Positions 23,492 to 26,478 of a stretch of DNA of 26,478 bases are shown here, piece by piece (within the stretch, counting starts at the first letter, position 1; each line of letters opens with the position of its first letter). Below the pieces are notes generated by a model, which searched no databases, was not told the DNA's origin, and was given only the letters and a program-made list of their open reading frames with translations. The translations under genes were made by a program, and so were the position numbers. Origin of the DNA: a virus; IMG/VR virus record IMGVR_UViG_3300020056_001159, positions 1 to 26,478 of that record; one strand, 5' to 3'.

Positions 23492-23687
23492 CCACTTTTT
23501 TGCTGTGCTTACATTTGCCGTGAAAGCCGAAGCCTGTACACTCGCAAGTAAAGCCTTTCTCAGTGAGTTTGACAGTGTAGTCAGTGCCAGCTTTGCTGCC
23601 AGGCACTGTCCATTCAAAACCCACGTACCAATTGTCCTTGATCTTAAAGCCTTCGGGCTTTAAGTAACGCTGTGAATATTTTGGCAT
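23475..23687 (-). CDS. Small SWIM-type zinc-finger protein (70 aa)
   Basis: 70 aa. The C-terminal half carries C49-x-C51 and C61-x-H63 in GFTCECTGFGFHGKCKHSKK, the CxCx(n)CxH arrangement of SWIM zinc fingers, which bind DNA or protein partners. The N-terminal half is beta-rich (FKIKDNWYVGFEWTVPGSKA). The spacing between the metal pairs (9 residues) is compatible with the family. It has its own sigma70-type promoter at 23713-23741 and an AGAGAGAAAG purine stretch before the ATG at 23687; the tmRNA promoter overlaps its 3' end. Early expression as a regulatory or DNA-associated protein is a reasonable inference. Confidence 0.8.
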   Translation of the reverse strand: MPKYSQRYLKPEGFKIKDNWYVGFEWTVPGSKAGTDYTVKLTEKGFTCECTGFGFHGKCKHSKKVVDNFV

Positions 23688-23712
23688 TGCTTTCTCTCTT
23701 TAGTGTACGTAT

Positions 23713-23741
23713 ATACTAACACCTTACTGCAACTTTGTCAA
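23713..23741 (-). promoter_or_regulatory. Sigma70-type promoter for the SWIM protein gene
   Basis: Minus-strand TTGACA (23736-23741), 17-nt spacer and TAGTAT (23713-23718). It lies in the 58-nt gap after the zinc-ribbon gene. Confidence 0.7.
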
Positions 23742-23745
23742 ATCT

Positions 23746-23967
23746 TTATAGCGCTGTTTTAGGCAGAGTTTTTGCTTCTGATAAAAATTCTTCTTTGAGT
23801 TTTTGATTGCTAAAGTTTTCGTGTAAATGAGAATAGTCGTGTTTTGTACCGCAGTGCGTACAGTACAACTCGTCTGGTTGCCAATACACAGGTGATGATA
23901 TAGACCACCAACCTTCACATTCCGAACATTGAAAATGATGTGTAAATTGTAAGTTCATTGTACTCAT
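23746..23967 (-). CDS. Small zinc-ribbon protein (73 aa)
   Basis: 73 aa from ATG 23965-23967, which overlaps the TAA of the epimerase gene in a TAATG junction; a longer frame from 23982 (78 aa) and an ATG three codons on are alternatives. Two CxxC knuckles, CSEC near residue 14 and CTHC near 36, form a zinc ribbon, with WWSISSPVYWQPDELY between them. The C-terminal tail is charged and helical (FSNQKLKEEFLSEAKTLPK). Such small ribbons often bind nucleic acids or act as adaptors; no specific function is visible. It is translationally coupled to the sugar-nucleotide genes upstream. Confidence 0.72.
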   Translation of the reverse strand: MSTMNLQFTHHFQCSECEGWWSISSPVYWQPDELYCTHCGTKHDYSHLHENFSNQKLKEEFLSEAKTLPKTAL

Positions 23968-24695
23968 TAAATAGTTTCCCATAATACTCTATGTTGCGGT
24001 TGCCATCCTTGATCAATTAGCCAACTAGGATCGCCTTCATTTGATTCAACTTCGTGTGCAGGAGCAGTCTCACGATATTCACCTGTAAAATAATATCTTT
24101 TAGCTACGTCTTTAACAGCAATCAATTCGCCTGTGCAAACATCTACAACTTTTGGACAAGTATCCCAATTGTTTAATATTACACGAATAGCAGCACACAA
24201 GTCATCCACATGTAAAAAATCACGCTTGTGATTACTATGAATATAATCAACACGTTTTGATTTAAGTTTTTGAATCAGCATGTCGTCACGTCCAGGCCAT
24301 ACGTTTCTAAAGCGCATACCTTTTACATTGTCATAAGGTGCTGCTACTAGTTCTGTCATTTTTTTAGTAGCACCGTATGGATTAACCCACCACTGCGCTG
24401 CATTACTACTTGAAGCATATAGTACTTTACTTGCAAGTTGAGATGCAAAATGAAATGTAACTGCACTGCCTGACACATTGTTTTCAAAAAATTCTTCAGG
24501 ATCGTCTATTGATTTTGTTACACTTGTAAGCGCTGCTAAATGAATAACAGCACTGTACATTCTGCTTGAATAATGTTTCCAAGCTTCTTCGTCTCGAACA
24601 TCTCCCTCAAACGTTTCTACAATTTCGTCATGTTCGTTTAGATAGTTGGTTAGATGAGAACCTATATAGCCCTCTGCTCCGGTTATTAATATCAT
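23967..24695 (-). CDS. NAD-dependent nucleotide-sugar epimerase/dehydratase (short SDR)
   Basis: 242 aa, shorter than typical GalE-like enzymes (about 310-340). The Rossmann motif GAEGYIGS is at 6-13 (GxxGxxG), with IHLAALTSV at about 51-59, the catalytic Y107-xxx-K111 in NPYGATKK and a Ser group at 95-97. RFRNVWPGRDD and KRDFLHVDDLCAAI, typical of extended SDR sugar enzymes, are also present. It likely converts an NDP-sugar by epimerisation or dehydration; the substrate cannot be read from sequence. It lies 8 nt after the nucleotidyltransferase-cupin gene, forming a small sugar-nucleotide operon, and the zinc-ribbon gene overlaps its stop. Confidence 0.88.
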   Translation of the reverse strand: MILITGAEGYIGSHLTNYLNEHDEIVETFEGDVRDEEAWKHYSSRMYSAVIHLAALTSVTKSIDDPEEFFENNVSGSAVTFHFASQLASKVLYASSSNAAQWWVNPYGATKKMTELVAAPYDNVKGMRFRNVWPGRDDMLIQKLKSKRVDYIHSNHKRDFLHVDDLCAAIRVILNNWDTCPKVVDVCTGELIAVKDVAKRYYFTGEYRETAPAHEVESNEGDPSWLIDQGWQPQHRVLWETI

Positions 24696-24703
24696 GATTT
24701 TTC

Positions 24704-25492
24704 CTAAGTGCGTCGCTCTATGTCTTCTTCAACGCACTTTTCTCCGTACTGTATTTCTATAATGTGCACGGGCTTGTCATCTTCATTATAGGGGCGATGC
24801 CATGTACCCTGTGTAATGACGTAGGTTGTATTTTCATTTAGCACTTGTAGTTGCTTATCCCCATTCGCAAATTCGAGTTCTATGTTTAGTCTTCCGCTTA
24901 GTACATACCAATGTTCATTACGATAAAAGTGTCTTTGGTCGCTTAGAGTCTTGCCAGGATCAATTACTAGTTCTTTAGTTTTCACTGTGCCTTTGTCGTC
25001 TAGTACACGCCAGTATCCCCAATCTCTCAGAGTCTTTTGTGTTTTCCACTCGTTAAGAATCCAGCTCGAACTGTTCTTTTTATTTGAACCACCTACACCA
25101 AAAATAAATGAAAGTGTATTACCGTTTGGTAACGATTCTATTTCTTGTTCTGGTACATTTGATTTTGTGCGATCGCCACCGTTCATAAACCAAATGTTAG
25201 AGTTTTGATGTTTAGCTGCTACTTTATGAATAATATCTTTAGCAGTATTATCGCTATCTAAGAAACCAATTGCATGGAATTCACAAGGCAAATTCAAGTT
25301 TGAAATAACATACTGACGCTCATCGAAAGACATAAAAGGTCTTCCTTTTTTGCGTGTGAGCCATTCGTCACTGTTCACACCGATATACAAAATATCAACC
25401 TTAGATGCTGCTTGTTTTATATAATCTATGTGTCCAGAATGTAACGGGTCAAATCCACCTGTTACTATGCCTATGTTAGTTGTGTTTTCCAT
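24704..25492 (-). CDS. Fusion of cytidylyltransferase-like domain and sugar-isomerase-type cupin
   Basis: 262 aa with two domains. Residues 1-150: a nucleotidyltransferase of the HxGH class, with GGFDPLHSGHIDYIKQA (H18, H21), NSDEWLTRKKGRPFM and an SSSWILNEW segment, as in glycerol-3-phosphate or sugar-phosphate cytidylyl/adenylyltransferases. Residues about 155-262: a cupin like the C-terminal domain of mannose-6-phosphate isomerase/GDP-mannose pyrophosphorylase, with WGYWRVLDDKGTVKTKELVI, HFYRNEHWYVLSGRLNIEL and ITQGTWHRPYN. The cupin histidines are mostly present. It could activate a sugar phosphate and isomerise it in one polypeptide. A GATAAATA late-like box precedes it by 7 nt, and the epimerase follows 8 nt after its stop. 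Confidence 0.85.
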   Translation of the reverse strand: MENTTNIGIVTGGFDPLHSGHIDYIKQAASKVDILYIGVNSDEWLTRKKGRPFMSFDERQYVISNLNLPCEFHAIGFLDSDNTAKDIIHKVAAKHQNSNIWFMNGGDRTKSNVPEQEIESLPNGNTLSFIFGVGGSNKKNSSSWILNEWKTQKTLRDWGYWRVLDDKGTVKTKELVIDPGKTLSDQRHFYRNEHWYVLSGRLNIELEFANGDKQLQVLNENTTYVITQGTWHRPYNEDDKPVHIIEIQYGEKCVEEDIERRT

Positions 25493-25499
25493 AGCGAAA

Positions 25500-25507
25500 T
25501 ATTTATC
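25500..25507 (-). promoter_or_regulatory. Late-type promoter box GATAAATA
   Basis: Minus-strand GATAAATA in the 20-nt gap between the ligase stop and the ATG at 25492, seven nt before the start codon. It may give late expression of the sugar-nucleotide genes. No Shine-Dalgarno follows it. Confidence 0.45.
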
Positions 25508-25512
25508 CTATT

Positions 25513-26478
25513 TTAGTCCTCACGCTCGCCAACTCCGTAGTCAATTACTACAGGGAAACGTGGAACACCGTCTGGAGTAAGTTCAAAGTAACGACAAGTT
25601 GCCCACGTAGGCTGTTCGTCTGCGTGTAGCAGCGCACGAAGTTGATCTTGTGATCCGCGAACGTTACTGCCGAACTGTGTGCCGTCTGCCATTTCAAGTA
25701 CAAAGCGCTTTGCGTAGCCAGCCCAGTTGCCCGAACCTTCTAGCACTTCTACAACACGAAACTCTTCGGTAATAAACTCTTTACGCTTGAGCAAATGCTT
25801 AGAACGTTTGAATTCGTATGGCTCGTTGTTGCGCACCATTTGACCTTCGTAGCCGTCTCGCAGGTATTCTCCGTAAAGCTCGTCCAGCTCTTGTTGCGTG
25901 GTAGTATATCGTGCTTGAACAATCTTTATAACGTTGCTATTAGTAAGTTCCTCGTCTAATACTAGTAGTCGAGTAGCAAACCCAGCATCAGGCATATTAT
26001 AGTCGTAACAATCATAAACGTGATATTGAACCAACTTAGCAGCTTCTTCTCGATCAGCTTCGGTGGTCTTTACTTTACGCACAAGACTTGCGATTTTGTT
26101 AAAGTCTTCTTTGAGTTCGTGATTGTAAAGCTCGCCGTCAAAAACCATGTTCGGATTCTCACGCAGGATTGGCTCAATAGCATCCCAGATGTGCGGACAG
26201 CTTGTAATCTCTTTGCCTGAACGAGTCCACAAGCCGTTCTTGTCAGCAATACAACGAATGCCGTCTAGCTTTGGCTGCGAGTAGCCTTGGCTTTGCGGAC
26301 GCTTGGTGTAGTCGTGTGCCAGCATTGGCTTGAACTTTGTGTACGAGTCAATGTCTGACACGTTTTCAAAGTATTCTTTTTCTACATTAATATCCCAAAG
26401 GCTCTGCGCTTCGCTAACGGCTTGTTCACGAGCGTTAGTAGCGTTAGACCTGCCAACATTCTTTGCTTCAGTAATGTT
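25513..26478 (-). CDS. ATP-dependent DNA ligase (5' end outside the window)
   Basis: The frame stays open to the right edge, giving 321 visible residues. The first 39 (NITEAKNVGRSNATNAREQA onwards) look like part of a WGR-like N-terminal domain seen in some phage ligases, so an internal GTG at 26361 is not the true start. Nucleotidyltransferase motif I is QPKLDGIR, with the adenylated Lys at codon 26269-26271; motif III is FDGELY, motif IV YEGQMVR and motif V HLLKRKEF, followed by an OB-fold region ending VVIDYGVGERED. The enzyme seals nicks in replication and repair, matching T4 gp30 in role. It ends 20 nt before the nucleotidyltransferase-cupin gene. Confidence 0.92.
   Translation of the reverse strand, partial: NITEAKNVGRSNATNAREQAVSEAQSLWDINVEKEYFENVSDIDSYTKFKPMLAHDYTKRPQSQGYSQPKLDGIRCIADKNGLWTRSGKEITSCPHIWDAIEPILRENPNMVFDGELYNHELKEDFNKIASLVRKVKTTEADREEAAKLVQYHVYDCYDYNMPDAGFATRLLVLDEELTNSNVIKIVQARYTTTQQELDELYGEYLRDGYEGQMVRNNEPYEFKRSKHLLKRKEFITEEFRVVEVLEGSGNWAGYAKRFVLEMADGTQFGSNVRGSQDQLRALLHADEQPTWATCRYFELTPDGVPRFPVVIDYGVGERED

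Noticed and set aside
23412-23663. 83-aa plus-strand frame over the SWIM gene and tmRNA start
   Set aside because: It is antisense to a SWIM motif gene, its promoter and the tmRNA acceptor piece, all better supported.
1-26478. CRISPR array, insertion sequence or integrase/attachment site
   Set aside because: No regularly spaced direct repeats, transposase or integrase motifs were found on either strand.

Overview
The window looks like part of the genome of a T4-like marine myovirus. The DNA is AT-rich, genes are packed with 1-32 nt overlaps and almost all lie on the minus strand. The two edges carry replication genes: the start of a gp44-type clamp loader (left) and an ATP-dependent DNA ligase (right, 5' end outside). 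The middle is a virion-fibre block with cyanophage/pelagiphage-style proteins. A circularly permuted, two-piece tmRNA gene with an alphaproteobacterial-looking tag (ANNYVAPKAYALAA) suggests an alphaproteobacterial host such as SAR11. Marine cyanobacteria also have permuted tmRNAs, so a cyanobacterial host is not excluded. No host or phage name can be proven from the sequence alone.

Layout, left to right in coordinates (minus-strand genes are transcribed right to left). 1-3356: clamp loader (partial), two small unknown proteins, a MazG-like pyrophosphohydrolase, an unlisted 58-aa gene, a GroES-like co-chaperonin, a small unknown, a QueD-like protein, a short protein resembling a piece of DNA polymerase III alpha, and a 76-aa unknown. 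3356-15740: five structural genes, among them a 930-aa protein with Ig-like repeats and a 2342-aa giant fibre-like protein; three share an N-terminal module. 15753-16389: an A-type Fe-S carrier and a coiled-coil protein. 16433-16993: the only plus-strand gene, a predicted secreted HExxH metalloprotease. 16986-19994: UvdE endonuclease, a hidden 62-aa gene apparently starting with ATT, a 123-aa unknown, a glycosyltransferase and a complete ClpP. 20054-23014: a structural protein, a DUF1810-like protein and a 425-aa unknown. 23075-23456: the permuted tmRNA with an ORF in its intervening segment. 23475-26478: a SWIM zinc-finger protein, a zinc-ribbon protein, an NAD-dependent sugar epimerase, a nucleotidyltransferase-cupin fusion, and the ligase.

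Two promoter classes are visible. Seven near-consensus sigma70-type sites (TTGAC[ACT], 16-18 nt, TATAAT-like) precede accessory or takeover genes: mazG, uvdE, the 123-aa gene, clpP, the 425-aa gene, the tmRNA and the SWIM protein. T4-late-like TATAAATA or GATAAATA boxes precede the structural genes and the sugar-fusion gene.

The most exciting system is the pairing of a phage-encoded permuted tmRNA, whose tag ends in YALAA (a ClpXP-type degron), with a phage ClpP carrying an intact catalytic triad about 3 kb away, both under host-like promoters. Together they could tag and destroy nascent host or phage proteins on stalled ribosomes. The intervening segment of the tmRNA is closed by a perfect 9-bp inverted repeat and contains a 45-codon ORF with a Shine-Dalgarno sequence, which may be a gene nested inside an RNA gene.
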